From Acetitomaculum ruminis DSM 5522 (GTDB lineage Bacteria > Bacillota > Clostridia > Lachnospirales > Lachnospiraceae), in the NCBI RefSeq assembly GCF_900112085.1, contig NZ_FOJY01000003.1, forward strand, positions 62,001 to 126,000: DNA of 64,000 bases, read 5' to 3'. The first letter of the stretch is position 1; every line of letters begins with the position of its first letter. Both the position numbers and the translations under genes were made by a program. Below are positions 42,717-51,277 of the stretch, piece after piece. The notes below the pieces were generated by a model. That model made no database searches, was not told the DNA's origin, and was given only the letters and a program-made list of their open reading frames with translations.

Positions 42717-43763
42717 ATGATGAACGCAAGAGAAAATTTAGACGCAGTAATTTTTCAGGAAAAAGAACCGGATCGTTTCAGTAATAACTACGAAGCTGTT
42801 CAGTTAACTTTTTACCCATTCTACATGCACAATGCAACACCAAAATATGGTGAAGAAAATGTTGTAGACGCATGGGGTGTTACAAACAGCTGGCCGGAAG
42901 GTACACCAGGAGCCTTTCCTGTACATACACCTGATAAGGTTGTAATCAAAGATTTTGAAGAATGGGATAAATATCTTAAAGCTCCTTCAACAGAATGGCC
43001 TGCTGAAGAGTGGAAAATCTTTGTTGATCAATATAATGCAATGGACAGATCAAAATCATACGTTGCACCTTTCGTAGCACCAGGTATCTTCGAAAGAATG
43101 CATCATTGCGGTAAAATCGACGAAGTATGTATGGCACTTGCTATGTATCCAGATGAGTGTCATGACATGATTAAATATATCTTAGATTGGGAAATGAAAA
43201 TCGCTGAACATATTTGCGAAAACATTAAACCTGATTCACTTTTCCATCATGATGACTGGGGAAGCATGACATCTACATTCATGAGCCCTGCAATGTTTGA
43301 AGAATTCTTCGTAGATGCTTACAAAGAGCTTTACGGATACTATCATGATCATGGATGCAAGGTTATCTTCCATCATTCAGACAGCTATGGAGCTACACTT
43401 GTTCCAGATATGATTGAAATGGGAATCAATGTATGGCAAGGATGTATGGCATCTAACGACATTCCTGAAATGGTTAAGAAATACGGTGACAAGATTACAT
43501 TCATGGGTGGATTCGACGGAGCTATGGTTGATACACCAGACTGGTCACCAGAAAAAATTAAAGAAACAACTTACAAAGTTCTTGATGAAGTTGGAACTAC
43601 AAAAGGATTTATTCCTTGTATCGCTCAGGGTGGTCCTGGTTCAGTTTACAAGGGAGTATACGATGCTTTAGTTAAAGCTATCGATGATTACAATGTTGAA
43701 AAATTCGGATGTGATCGTGCAGAAATCGAGGCTGGACGTCTTGATCTTCAGATTATGTTCTAA
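42717..43763 (+). CDS. Uroporphyrinogen decarboxylase family (MtaA/methyltransferase-like) protein
   Basis: 348 residues of the UroD/MtaA TIM-barrel family. Recognisable parts are a LFHHDDWGSMTSTFMSPAMFEEFF segment (about 175-198), KVIFHHSDSYG (about 215-225) and TFMGGFDGA (about 261-269). The zinc motif of corrinoid methyltransferases is normally H-x-C; here it reads H-H-S-D with no Cys, so methyl transfer by the usual mechanism is uncertain. True heme decarboxylases lack this layout, and no heme or corrinoid genes are nearby. It has a strong RBS (AAAGGAG) and codon use suggestive of high expression, and is monocistronic with its own terminator. The natural substrate is unknown. Confidence 0.75.
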   Translation: MMNARENLDAVIFQEKEPDRFSNNYEAVQLTFYPFYMHNATPKYGEENVVDAWGVTNSWPEGTPGAFPVHTPDKVVIKDFEEWDKYLKAPSTEWPAEEWKIFVDQYNAMDRSKSYVAPFVAPGIFERMHHCGKIDEVCMALAMYPDECHDMIKYILDWEMKIAEHICENIKPDSLFHHDDWGSMTSTFMSPAMFEEFFVDAYKELYGYYHDHGCKVIFHHSDSYGATLVPDMIEMGINVWQGCMASNDIPEMVKKYGDKITFMGGFDGAMVDTPDWSPEKIKETTYKVLDEVGTTKGFIPCIAQGGPGSVYKGVYDALVKAIDDYNVEKFGCDRAEIEAGRLDLQIMF

Positions 43764-43817
43764 TTATCCTTTTAGTATCGATAAAATAGAAATTTTTTGT
43801 TTAAAACTGTCAAAATC

Positions 43818-43850
43818 AAAGGCCTGGGCAAACGCTCAGGTCTTTATTTT
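43818..43850 (+). terminator. Terminator of the UroD-family gene
   Basis: AAAGGCCTGGGC-AAAC-GCTCAGGTCTTT stem followed by ATTTTT. Confidence 0.85.
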
Positions 43851-44512
43851 TGGTCTTATCCTGCATATCTTTTCCTCAATTTCTTTTATACACCCAAAAA
43901 TCAAAAAGGGATTTCACAATAGATTCCTGCTACAACGGAGATGAAGCCTTGGAGTATCTTCGTTTTATAAGCTATGATGTAGTTTTTATGGATATAATGA
44001 AGCCGGTAATGGATGGAATAAGTGCTGTAAAAACTTTAAGACAAAACAATAATCTTACTCCGGTAATTTTTTTAAGCGCTAAAGGAGAAACATCTGACAG
44101 AGTAAATGGTCTTAATGTGGGAGCCAATGATTATTTAGTAAAACTATTTTCTTTTGATGAATTAATTGCAAGAATTAAAAGTGTTATAAGAACTGCCAAC
44201 AGTGCCTGCTCTGAGATATATACCGTATCGGACTTAGAGCTTGACTGCTGTTCCCATATTGTTAAAAGAGCCGGCCAGGAGATTAATTTAGCCAAAAAAG
44301 AATATCAGCTTTTGGAATTTCTAGTAAGAAACACCAATCGGATTATTTCAAGAGACACAATTCTTAGTCAGGTATGGGGATATAATTATGAAGGAGGCGA
44401 TAATGTAGTGGATGTTTATATAAATTATTTAAGAAAGAAAATTGATATTAAAAAATACAAGCCCCTAATCCATACTGTTAGAGGCTTGGGTTATACCATA
44501 AAAAACTCGTAA
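43850..44512 (+). pseudogene. Truncated OmpR-family response regulator
   Basis: The frame covers most of a receiver domain and a complete winged-helix DNA-binding domain (DLELDCCSHIVKRAGQEINLAKKEYQLLEFL to GLGYTIKNS). Homology begins only at FTIDSCYNGDEALEYL: the first strand and its acidic pocket, normally about 25 residues, are missing. One base over, IKKGF reads into the same position, so a single-base insertion near 43915 is likely. The phospho-acceptor in FMDIMKPVMDG is present, but the conserved Lys-Pro is Lys-Leu (VKLFSF). No RBS precedes it; the preceding DNA is the neighbouring terminator. No kinase partner is adjacent. Best read as a decayed gene, though a short DNA-binding product cannot be excluded. 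Confidence 0.75.
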
Positions 44513-44516
44513 ATTA

Positions 44517-44551
44517 AAAGGATTTAGTCCCCGAAAGAATCTAAATCCTTT
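44517..44551. terminator. Bidirectional terminator between response-regulator remnant and asnS
   Basis: AAAGGATTTAG and CTAAATCCTTT arms (11 bp) around a 13-nt loop. T-rich sequence follows on both strands; asnS ends 10 bp away. Confidence 0.75.
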
Positions 44552-44560
44552 GTTTCTTAA

Positions 44561-45952
44561 TTATAATTCGCAGTTTTTAACTGTTCTAGGGAATGGAAGT
44601 ACATCACGAATATTTGATATACCTGTAAGATACATAACGCATCTTTCAAATCCCAGTCCATAACCCGAGTGGGTAACTGTTCCATATTTTCTAAGGTCGG
44701 TATAAAATTCGTAATCTTCTGCCTTTAATCCCAGCTCTTTCATTCTATTTGTGAGAATTTCATAGCTGTCCTCTCTCTGGCTTCCACCCACGATTTCTCC
44801 GATTCCTGGAACCAGACAGTCCATAGCAGCAACTGTTTTCTTGTCGTCATTAAGTTTCATATAAAATGCTTTTATCTCTTTTGGATAATTGGTTACAAAA
44901 ACAGGGCGTTTGTAAATTTCTTCTGTAAGGTATCTTTCATGCTCTGTCTGTAAATCACAACCCCAAGATACCTTATAATCAAATTTGTCATTGTGTTTAA
45001 TCAATTCTTCTACTGCCTCTGTATAAGTAACCCTTGCAAATTCTGAGCTTGCAACATGTTTTAATCTTTCAAGAAGTCCCTTATCTATAAACTGATTGAA
45101 AAATTCCATCTCTTTTGGTGCATTTTCCAATACATAATTTATGATGTATTTTAACATGCTTTCTGTAAGATTCATAAGGTCTGTAAGGTCGGCAAAAGCA
45201 ACCTCCGGCTCAACCATCCAGAATTCTGCTGCATGTCTTGTGGTATTTGAATTTTCTGCTCTGAAGGTAGGTCCAAAGGTGTAAACATTATTAAATGCCA
45301 TAGCATAGGTTTCCACATTAAGCTGACCGCTAACGGTAAGGGAAGTTTTTTTGCCAAAGAAGTCTTTTGAATAATCCACTTTTCCATCTTTATCCTTTGG
45401 TAGATTTTCCAGGTCTAATGTGGTAACCTGAAACATCTCTCCTGCTCCTTCAGCATCAGAAGAAGTAATAATCGGTGTATGAACATATACAAAATCTCTC
45501 TCCTGAAAGAATTTATGGATTGCATAGGCTATAATAGATCTGACTCTGAATACGGCCTGAAATGTGTTTGTTCTAGGACGCAAATGAGTCATTGTACGAA
45601 GATACTCCAAAGTATGTCTCTTTTTTTGAAGAGGATAATCGGAAGTAGATTCTCCCTCAATAACTATATCCGTAGCCTGAATTTCAAAAGGCTGTTTCGC
45701 CTGTGGAGTAGCAGTAAGCACTCCTTTTACTATTACACAGGCGCTGACATTTAATTTTGAAATTTCTGAAAAATTCGCCATTGAATCATTATATACAATC
45801 TGTAGAGTTTCAAAATAAGTACCATCACTTATCACAAGAAAACCAAAGTTTTTTGAAGCTCTGACGCTTCTTACCCAGCCACCTACACTGATTTCTTTTT
45901 CCAGATATTTTTCTCTGTTTCTGAAAATATCACTGATACTAACTAAGTCCAT
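44561..45952 (-). CDS. asnS: Asparaginyl-tRNA synthetase
   Basis: 463 residues from the ATG at 45952, which has GGAGG 7 nt upstream; an in-frame start 87 bp earlier has no RBS and adds unrelated residues. An OB-fold anticodon-binding domain is at about 15-110. Class II motif 1 is around the [19 protein letters not shown] segment. Motif 2 is [21 protein letters not shown]. Motif 3 is [27 protein letters not shown]. It charges tRNA-Asn with asparagine. No T-box leader is present in the 150 bp upstream. Confidence 0.97.
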   Translation of the reverse strand: MDLVSISDIFRNREKYLEKEISVGGWVRSVRASKNFGFLVISDGTYFETLQIVYNDSMANFSEISKLNVSACVIVKGVLTATPQAKQPFEIQATDIVIEGESTSDYPLQKKRHTLEYLRTMTHLRPRTNTFQAVFRVRSIIAYAIHKFFQERDFVYVHTPIITSSDAEGAGEMFQVTTLDLENLPKDKDGKVDYSKDFFGKKTSLTVSGQLNVETYAMAFNNVYTFGPTFRAENSNTTRHAAEFWMVEPEVAFADLTDLMNLTESMLKYIINYVLENAPKEMEFFNQFIDKGLLERLKHVASSEFARVTYTEAVEELIKHNDKFDYKVSWGCDLQTEHERYLTEEIYKRPVFVTNYPKEIKAFYMKLNDDKKTVAAMDCLVPGIGEIVGGSQREDSYEILTNRMKELGLKAEDYEFYTDLRKYGTVTHSGYGLGFERCVMYLTGISNIRDVLPFPRTVKNCEL

Positions 45953-46013
45953 TATTAAACCTCCATTTAAAGCTGATACTTTATCATTAAGCAATATATT
46001 GACAAAAAATATA

Positions 46014-46061
46014 CCCTGCCGGCATTTATCATGATACAAATGTCTAATAATGACAGCAGGG
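46014..46061 (-). terminator. Terminator of the lipoprotein foldase gene
   Basis: CCCTGC/GCAGGG arms with an inner CATTT/AAATG pair, followed by TATATTTTTT on the minus strand. Confidence 0.65.
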
Positions 46062-46101
46062 AGTATGTTTTAAAATTTTAGTTTTTCATCACTAAAAGCT
46101 C

Positions 46102-47208
46102 TTAGTTTGAGCTTTGAGATGAAGGAACAACAGTCGCATTATCCTCAAGGAATTTAAGAACTTTTTGCTGTTGGAAATACTCTGTAAGAGTATCAGCATC
46201 ATAAGATTCTTCTAATGCATCAACTGACTCATATCCATTATCTTTTACATATTTTTCTTCGGCTTCTTTAAGTTCTCCCTGGGTAAGATCAAGTTTTTCA
46301 GCCTTGCAGATAGCTTCCATAACAAGTTTTTGCTCACAATAGCTTTGCTCATAGGATTCTACCTGTGTTTCAAAAGTTCCTTCGCTCATTCCATAATAAC
46401 TTGAAATATATTCTTTATATTCTACTCCGGCACTTTTTGCTGCTGATTTAATCTGCTCCTTGAAAGATTTAATAGCATCTTCAAGCATTCCGTCAGGAAG
46501 TTTCTTTACTGTGGCATTTGATACTGCCTGGCTTTGTACCATGTACTGGATATAGCTTGAAGCCTGTGAATCATAGGATTCCTGAAGAGACTTTCTGATT
46601 TCTTCTTTATATTCTTCAACTGTTTTTGAAGTTTTAGAATTTTCTTTAACGAAATCATCATTAAGTTCTACCTTGCTTGGCTCCTGAAGAGAATTGATAG
46701 TAACCTTGAATTGTACAGGTTTTCCTGAAAGAGAAGTATCTGCATTATAATCTTCAGGGAAAGTAAGATCAAGAGTTACCATTTCACCTACATTATGTCC
46801 AATAAGTCCAGTTTCAAATCCTGATATGAATGTATTAGAACCTATAACAAGATCGCTACCTTTAGCAGTAGTCTCATCTCTTGATTCTCCGTCTATAAAT
46901 CCTTCATAGTCAATGTTTACCTTGTCCCCATTTTGTACCGTTGTTCTGTCTACATCAGAATAGGTCACGGCAGACTCAAGGTTTGACTGAATCTGAGCAT
47001 CAACTTCTTCATCTGTAACGGTCTGAAGGTCATAAGTAACTTCTATTCCTTTATATTCACCTAATTTTACATAGTCATCCACATTATAATCTTTTTTTAC
47101 TGTTACTGTTTTAGAGTCTGAAGAGTTCGCCCCATTTCCGGAACACCCACTTAATGCTCCTGCTGCCAAAGCGCATGATAATACAATTATCGCGATTTTC
47201 TTTTTCAT
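46102..47208 (-). CDS. Lipoprotein trigger-factor-like peptidyl-prolyl isomerase
   Basis: 368 residues. Signal peptide with lipobox ALSGC (Cys22) predicts an outer-surface lipoprotein. An FKBP-type domain follows (about 85-165: VQNGDKVNIDYEGFIDGE, GFETGLIGHNVGEMVTLDLTFPEDY). A C-terminal chaperone-arm region (about 180-345) is like the trigger factor C domain. The ribosome-binding N domain of trigger factor is absent, replaced by the lipoprotein leader and a short linker. It should act as an extracytoplasmic foldase for exported proteins, analogous in place to PrsA. The RBS GGAGG precedes the ATG. It is monocistronic. Confidence 0.88.
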   Translation of the reverse strand: MKKKIAIIVLSCALAAGALSGCSGNGANSSDSKTVTVKKDYNVDDYVKLGEYKGIEVTYDLQTVTDEEVDAQIQSNLESAVTYSDVDRTTVQNGDKVNIDYEGFIDGESRDETTAKGSDLVIGSNTFISGFETGLIGHNVGEMVTLDLTFPEDYNADTSLSGKPVQFKVTINSLQEPSKVELNDDFVKENSKTSKTVEEYKEEIRKSLQESYDSQASSYIQYMVQSQAVSNATVKKLPDGMLEDAIKSFKEQIKSAAKSAGVEYKEYISSYYGMSEGTFETQVESYEQSYCEQKLVMEAICKAEKLDLTQGELKEAEEKYVKDNGYESVDALEESYDADTLTEYFQQQKVLKFLEDNATVVPSSQSSN

Positions 47209-47378
47209 TACTTATTTCCTCCATTAAATAATTTTTACTTCTTCTATTTTTATAAATCGGTTTATATCAATTATAAAACACCATTTATATTAGAATATCA
47301 TATTTTTCATTACTTTTAAAGCTTTAATAAACTAATTATTTCTTAATAATACATTAATTTGAGTATAATATAAAAAAA

Positions 47379-47402
47379 AGAGCCCCCGAAATAAGGAACT
47401 CT
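47379..47402 (-). terminator. Terminator of the 148-residue membrane protein gene
   Basis: AGAG-CC / GG-CTCT stem followed by eight T residues on the minus strand. Confidence 0.8.
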
Positions 47403-47415
47403 TTATCTTTTATCA

Positions 47416-47862
47416 TTATTTGTCTCTAGAAGTAAGTCTTTTGAAAAATCCTTTCTTCTTAACCGGTGTTTCCAAAGGTGCTCTAACACCCTTAACTCCT
47501 GTTATGTAAATACCACTTACTGTAGCTTTAACCTCTTTTTTTACAGGTATAACTTCAAATACTTTCTCATCTGCAATAAGGGTCATAATCTTTGGTCCAA
47601 TCTTTGCTTTTACAACTGGAACCTTAGAACGCTTAAGATACCATGGAGTTTTTTCCAAAACAATATCCGGAAGCCCTGCCTCAGTAAGTTTCATATGCTT
47701 CTTGTCTATAACAAGCATATGCACGCTCTGGGCTGCTGCATCTATCTGAACCTGCTGTTCCGCCTGCTTTTTCTCAGCTTTCTTTCCAAAATAATATAAA
47801 GCTCCTAAAATCGCAATAAGAACAACTAAAATAACTATCATTACTATTGTAAATACTGACAT
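47416..47862 (-). CDS. Membrane-anchored protein of unknown function
   Basis: 148 residues. A single N-terminal membrane segment (about 4-25) is followed by a basic KKAEKKQAEQQ stretch and a soluble beta-rich domain (about 48-125) with regular hydrophobic/Lys alternation (VHMLVIDKKHMKL, KAKIGPKIMTLIADEKVFEVIPV), ending in a Lys/Arg-rich tail. Charge distribution places the C-terminus in the cytoplasm. I do not recognise a named family. It lies between the foldase lipoprotein and galU on the same strand, with its own terminator. Confidence 0.75.
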   Translation of the reverse strand: MSVFTIVMIVILVVLIAILGALYYFGKKAEKKQAEQQVQIDAAAQSVHMLVIDKKHMKLTEAGLPDIVLEKTPWYLKRSKVPVVKAKIGPKIMTLIADEKVFEVIPVKKEVKATVSGIYITGVKGVRAPLETPVKKKGFFKRLTSRDK

Positions 47863-47937
47863 AAATTCACCTCCTTAAAACAAGCCTGTCCACCATTTTA
47901 ACATCTTTTCCCAAATAAAGCCAGTATGAAAATGTCA

Positions 47938-48831
47938 TTATTCATACCTAATCATTTCATCCATATTTTCATTAAGCTCTTTAAGATACTCTTTAAGCTC
48001 ATCTTTAAGCTTTTCATCTCTTAAGGCACATTCGATATTCGCCTGTAAAAATCCGATTTTGCTACCTACATCATAACGATGTCCCTTGAAATCATAAGCA
48101 TATGTATCAACTCCGTCATATACCATTCTCTTAAGAGCGTCTGTAAGCTGAATCTCTCCTCCGGTTCCTTCTTCCTGAGTTGAAAGATAACCAAAAATTG
48201 ATGGGTTTATGATGTAGCGTCCCAATACAGCAACATCTGATGGAGCCTTGTCAACATCCGGTTTTTCCACCATATCTGTAACCTTGTAAAGGCGGTCTCC
48301 TTTCTTTTCTCCTTCAATGATACCGTATTTGTTTACATCTTTATGTGCAACAGTCTGAACTCCAAGAACATTTCCATGGGTATTTTCATAGATATTCAAC
48401 ATCTGCTTTAAGCAAGGAGTATGAGAAATAACAATATCATCACCAAGCATTACTGCAAAAGGCTCATCTCCGATAAAATGACTGGCTGTAAGAATGGCAT
48501 GTCCCAGTCCTCTTGGCTCTTTTTGTCTTATGTAATGAATATTTGCCATTTCAGGAATTTCTCTTACAATTTCAAGCATTCCGTCTTTATGATGTCTTTC
48601 AAGTTCCATTTCAAGCTCGATTGAACGGTCAAAATGGTCTTCTATTGAACGCTTGCTTCTACCTGTAACTATAATAATATCCTGAATACCCGCTTCTACA
48701 GCCTCCTCCACAATATACTGGATAGTAGGTTTATCCACTATAGGAAGCATCTCCTTTGCCTGAGCTTTGGTTACGGGAAGAAATCTTGTTCCAAGTCCTG
48801 CTGCCGGTATAATCGCTTTTCTAACTTTCAT
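47938..48831 (-). CDS. galU: UTP-glucose-1-phosphate uridylyltransferase
   Basis: 297 residues. The nucleotide-binding signature AIIPAAGLGTRFLPVTKAQAKEMLPIVDKPTIQYIVEE opens the protein, and EMVEKP, GGEIQLTDAL and GHRYDVGSKIGFLQA follow. It makes UDP-glucose from glucose-1-phosphate, feeding polysaccharide, teichoic acid or galactose metabolism; UDP-glucose can also supply the UDP-galactose used by the Glf enzyme elsewhere in the window. It follows a DUF1934 gene by 18 bp. Confidence 0.96.
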   Translation of the reverse strand: MKVRKAIIPAAGLGTRFLPVTKAQAKEMLPIVDKPTIQYIVEEAVEAGIQDIIIVTGRSKRSIEDHFDRSIELEMELERHHKDGMLEIVREIPEMANIHYIRQKEPRGLGHAILTASHFIGDEPFAVMLGDDIVISHTPCLKQMLNIYENTHGNVLGVQTVAHKDVNKYGIIEGEKKGDRLYKVTDMVEKPDVDKAPSDVAVLGRYIINPSIFGYLSTQEEGTGGEIQLTDALKRMVYDGVDTYAYDFKGHRYDVGSKIGFLQANIECALRDEKLKDELKEYLKELNENMDEMIRYE

Positions 48832-48849
48832 TTTTCAAATCCTCCTGAA

Positions 48850-49278
48850 TCATTCAAATTTTATGTCATTAATTTCCATCGTCAACTGACAGTCCGATAG
48901 AAAATCGCCTTCTAATTCAATAATATAGTTTAATTTAACTTTTAGCAATGTCTCTTTTTCTTCAACAATTACGCTTTTTGTATCTATCCTGGTTAAAAAT
49001 TTCCCATAGGGAAGGGAATAAAGACTTTCGTGCTTTTCTCCTTCCACAAAAAGCATATTGGTTTCGGTCATGCCTTTTTTGGTAATTTCAACCCTGTCTT
49101 TACTAATCTTTATAATATTTCTAATACTGACCTGACCGTTTTCATCTGATTCTTTATAATAAATATATTTTATACCATCAATAATCCGAAATTTGCCGGT
49201 GGTTTTCGTTTCTATTATTTCTTCCTGGCCGGAATTTTTATGTATGCTTTTTATATAGATATTTACATTATCTGACAT
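48850..49278 (-). CDS. DUF1934/YwiB-like beta-barrel protein
   Basis: 142 residues, cytoplasmic. The strand pattern NVNIYIKSIHKNSGQEEIIETKTTGKF through LYSLPYGKFLTRIDT to LKVKLNYIIELEGDFLSDCQLTMEI is that of YwiB/DUF1934, a calycin-like small barrel of unknown function. It overlaps the end of ispE by 16 bp in another frame and precedes galU, so it belongs to one transcript with both. Confidence 0.8.
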   Translation of the reverse strand: MSDNVNIYIKSIHKNSGQEEIIETKTTGKFRIIDGIKYIYYKESDENGQVSIRNIIKISKDRVEITKKGMTETNMLFVEGEKHESLYSLPYGKFLTRIDTKSVIVEEKETLLKVKLNYIIELEGDFLSDCQLTMEINDIKFE

Positions 49279-50147
49279 GGTAACATCCCCCAGGTCTTAG
49301 TAAGAAAAACCTCTTTTGCAATAGAGCTTTCTTTAATAAATTCTGCAGCTTTCATTGCCTTTTTACTGTCTTCAAAAATCCCAAATACTGTTGGACCGCT
49401 GCCACTCATTAAGGCTTTGTCAGCCCCATGATTTTCCATCATTTCCTTTATTTTTGCAATGACTGGATGCATGGTTATTGTAACACTTTCCAACACATTA
49501 CTCATGTTTTCATACATTTTTTTGTAATCTTTGTTCTTAATGGCATTTATCATTGCCAGTGTGTCCGGATGTTTTGTATTTTCATCTAATACAAGGCTTT
49601 CATAAACGCTTTTTGTGGAAACGCTTATATCCGGTTTTGCTATTAATATATCTAATTCTCCCACAAAAGGCAGTCTGGTAAGGATTTCTCCTATTCCCTC
49701 TGATAAAGCTGTTCCACCCATTATACAATAAGGTACATCAGCTCCTATTTTTACGGCATCTTCCCTTAATTCTTCTTCTTTTATTCCTAAATCAAACATT
49801 TCATTAATGCCCTTCATAACTGCAGCTGCATCAGAACTTCCTCCTGCCATTCCTGCTGCAATAGGGATTTTTTTGGAAAGATTTATAAAAATTCCATCTT
49901 TAATATGATATTTTTCTCTCATAAGAGCTGCCGCCTTATAACACAAATTATTTTCGTCATTAGGCAAAATGCTCATATTAGTATTTATCCTGATTATATC
50001 TTCACGGGTTTTTTCCATGGTAATTTCATCATAAAGGTCAATATTTTGCATAACCATTGATACCAGATGATAACCGTCTTGTCTTACTCCCATAACATCA
50101 AGGCTTAAATTAATCTTTGCTCTGGCTTTCAGCTTAATATCCTGCAT
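49263..50147 (-). CDS. ispE: 4-diphosphocytidyl-2-C-methyl-D-erythritol kinase
   Basis: 294 residues. GHMP kinase: KARAKINLSLDVMGVRQDGYH at the N-terminus, ATP loop IPIAAGMAGGSSDAAAVMKGIN (about 90-111) and KALMSGSGPTVFGIFE (about 240). It phosphorylates CDP-methylerythritol in the MEP pathway of isoprenoid synthesis. Its 3' end overlaps the DUF1934 gene by 16 bp. Confidence 0.96.
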   Translation of the reverse strand: MQDIKLKARAKINLSLDVMGVRQDGYHLVSMVMQNIDLYDEITMEKTREDIIRINTNMSILPNDENNLCYKAAALMREKYHIKDGIFINLSKKIPIAAGMAGGSSDAAAVMKGINEMFDLGIKEEELREDAVKIGADVPYCIMGGTALSEGIGEILTRLPFVGELDILIAKPDISVSTKSVYESLVLDENTKHPDTLAMINAIKNKDYKKMYENMSNVLESVTITMHPVIAKIKEMMENHGADKALMSGSGPTVFGIFEDSKKAMKAAEFIKESSIAKEVFLTKTWGMLPCQIM

Positions 50148-50206
50148 AAATCCTCCCTACATTAAAACAGGCTTCTCTCCCGGGAAAGAAACCTGATACT
50201 CACATG

Positions 50207-50253
50207 GTAAAGCGAAAATTCACAAATCCGCCCCGCTTTTTCATAAACGCAGG
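50207..50253. repeat. Diverged piece of the dispersed repeat, copy 4
   Basis: GTAAAGCG, ATTC, AAATCCGC, GCT, CAT and AACGCAGG follow in the same order and nearly the same spacing as the left end of the repeat at 35001-35070, with about 70% of positions equal. It lies between mrp and ispE, and its CGCAGG end is reused as one arm of the terminator at 50248-50272. Confidence 0.6.
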
Positions 50254-50272
50254 AACCCTAAAAGTCCCTGCG
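50248..50272 (-). terminator. Terminator-like hairpin after mrp
   Basis: CGCAGG/CCTGCG stem with an 13-nt loop, ten bases past the mrp stop. The U tract on the minus strand is weak (TTTATG); a better one exists on the plus strand. Confidence 0.5.
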
Positions 50273-50281
50273 CCTGATTTT

Positions 50282-51118
50282 TTATTTAAGATCTTCTACA
50301 GCCTTTACAGCATTGTCAATTATCTCAATGTCAGCCAATTCAATCATACCCTTATCGCATGCAGATGCAATCTTAGGATTAAGAGGTAATCTGTCAAGAA
50401 CAGTTAAACCATGCTCTTTAGCAGCCTCATCAATGTGACTTTCACCGAATACATTGATTTTCTTGTGACAATCCGGACATTCTATGTAAGACATGTTTTC
50501 TACAATTCCCAAAATAGGAATATTCATCATCTCAGCCATGTTTACAGCCTTTTGAACAACCATTGATACCAGATCCTGTGGTGATGTAACTATGATAATT
50601 CCATCTACAGGTAACGACTGGAATACTGTAAGAGGAACATCACCTGTTCCAGGTGGCATATCTACAAACATATAATCAACATCTTCCCAGATAACATCTG
50701 TCCAGAATTGTGTAACTGTTCCTGCTATAACAGGGCCTCTCCAGATAACCGGTTTTGTCTCATCTTCAAGTAAAAGATTTACTGACATAACCTGTGTTCC
50801 CATGGAGGATTTTACAGGAAGTAATCCCTCTTCGCTTCCTTCAGCTTGCTTTTTGATACCAAACATTTTAGGAATAGAAGGGCCTGTAATATCTGCATCT
50901 AAAACAGCTACCCTTTTTCCAAGTCTCTGGAAATTAACTGCCATCATTGAAGTAACAAGGGATTTACCAACTCCACCCTTACCACTTACAATTGCAATTA
51001 CCTTATTTACTCTGCTCTTTGGGTGTGGGTCCTTTAAAAAACTCTTTGGATCAGCTTTTCTATCTGAACAAGTCTCTTTGCAGGTGGAACAAGCCTGTGG
51101 TGTACATTCTTCACTCAT
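50282..51118 (-). CDS. mrp: Mrp/NBP35-type Fe-S cluster carrier ATPase
   Basis: 278 residues. An N-terminal Cys cluster (CTPQACSTCKETC, about 5-17) is as in NBP35-like proteins. The deviant Walker A is SGKGGVGKSLVT (about 45-56). DADITGPS and FVDMPPGTGD follow, and the CPDC pair at about 220 binds a bridging 4Fe-4S cluster. It is a scaffold or carrier for Fe-S assembly, relevant to the radical-SAM and aconitase-type enzymes in this window. It is monocistronic, with RBS AGGAG. Confidence 0.93.
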   Translation of the reverse strand: MSEECTPQACSTCKETCSDRKADPKSFLKDPHPKSRVNKVIAIVSGKGGVGKSLVTSMMAVNFQRLGKRVAVLDADITGPSIPKMFGIKKQAEGSEEGLLPVKSSMGTQVMSVNLLLEDETKPVIWRGPVIAGTVTQFWTDVIWEDVDYMFVDMPPGTGDVPLTVFQSLPVDGIIIVTSPQDLVSMVVQKAVNMAEMMNIPILGIVENMSYIECPDCHKKINVFGESHIDEAAKEHGLTVLDRLPLNPKIASACDKGMIELADIEIIDNAVKAVEDLK

Positions 51119-51277
51119 TTTTTAACACTCCTTTGTAATAATAATTATTACCTTACCTTTTAAATACGTTTTTATTTCCCTATATACAAGAAATATTCCG
51201 GTATAGGGGAAAGAGCCCTTATACCTTATAACCTCAGCATTTATATTATAAATTTTATGAATAAGCCTTGTCAACCA

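Noticed and set aside
45953-46101. A T-box leader for asnS
   Set aside because: The gap is about 150 bp, occupied by the upstream terminator, and has no AGGGTGG-type T-box sequence.
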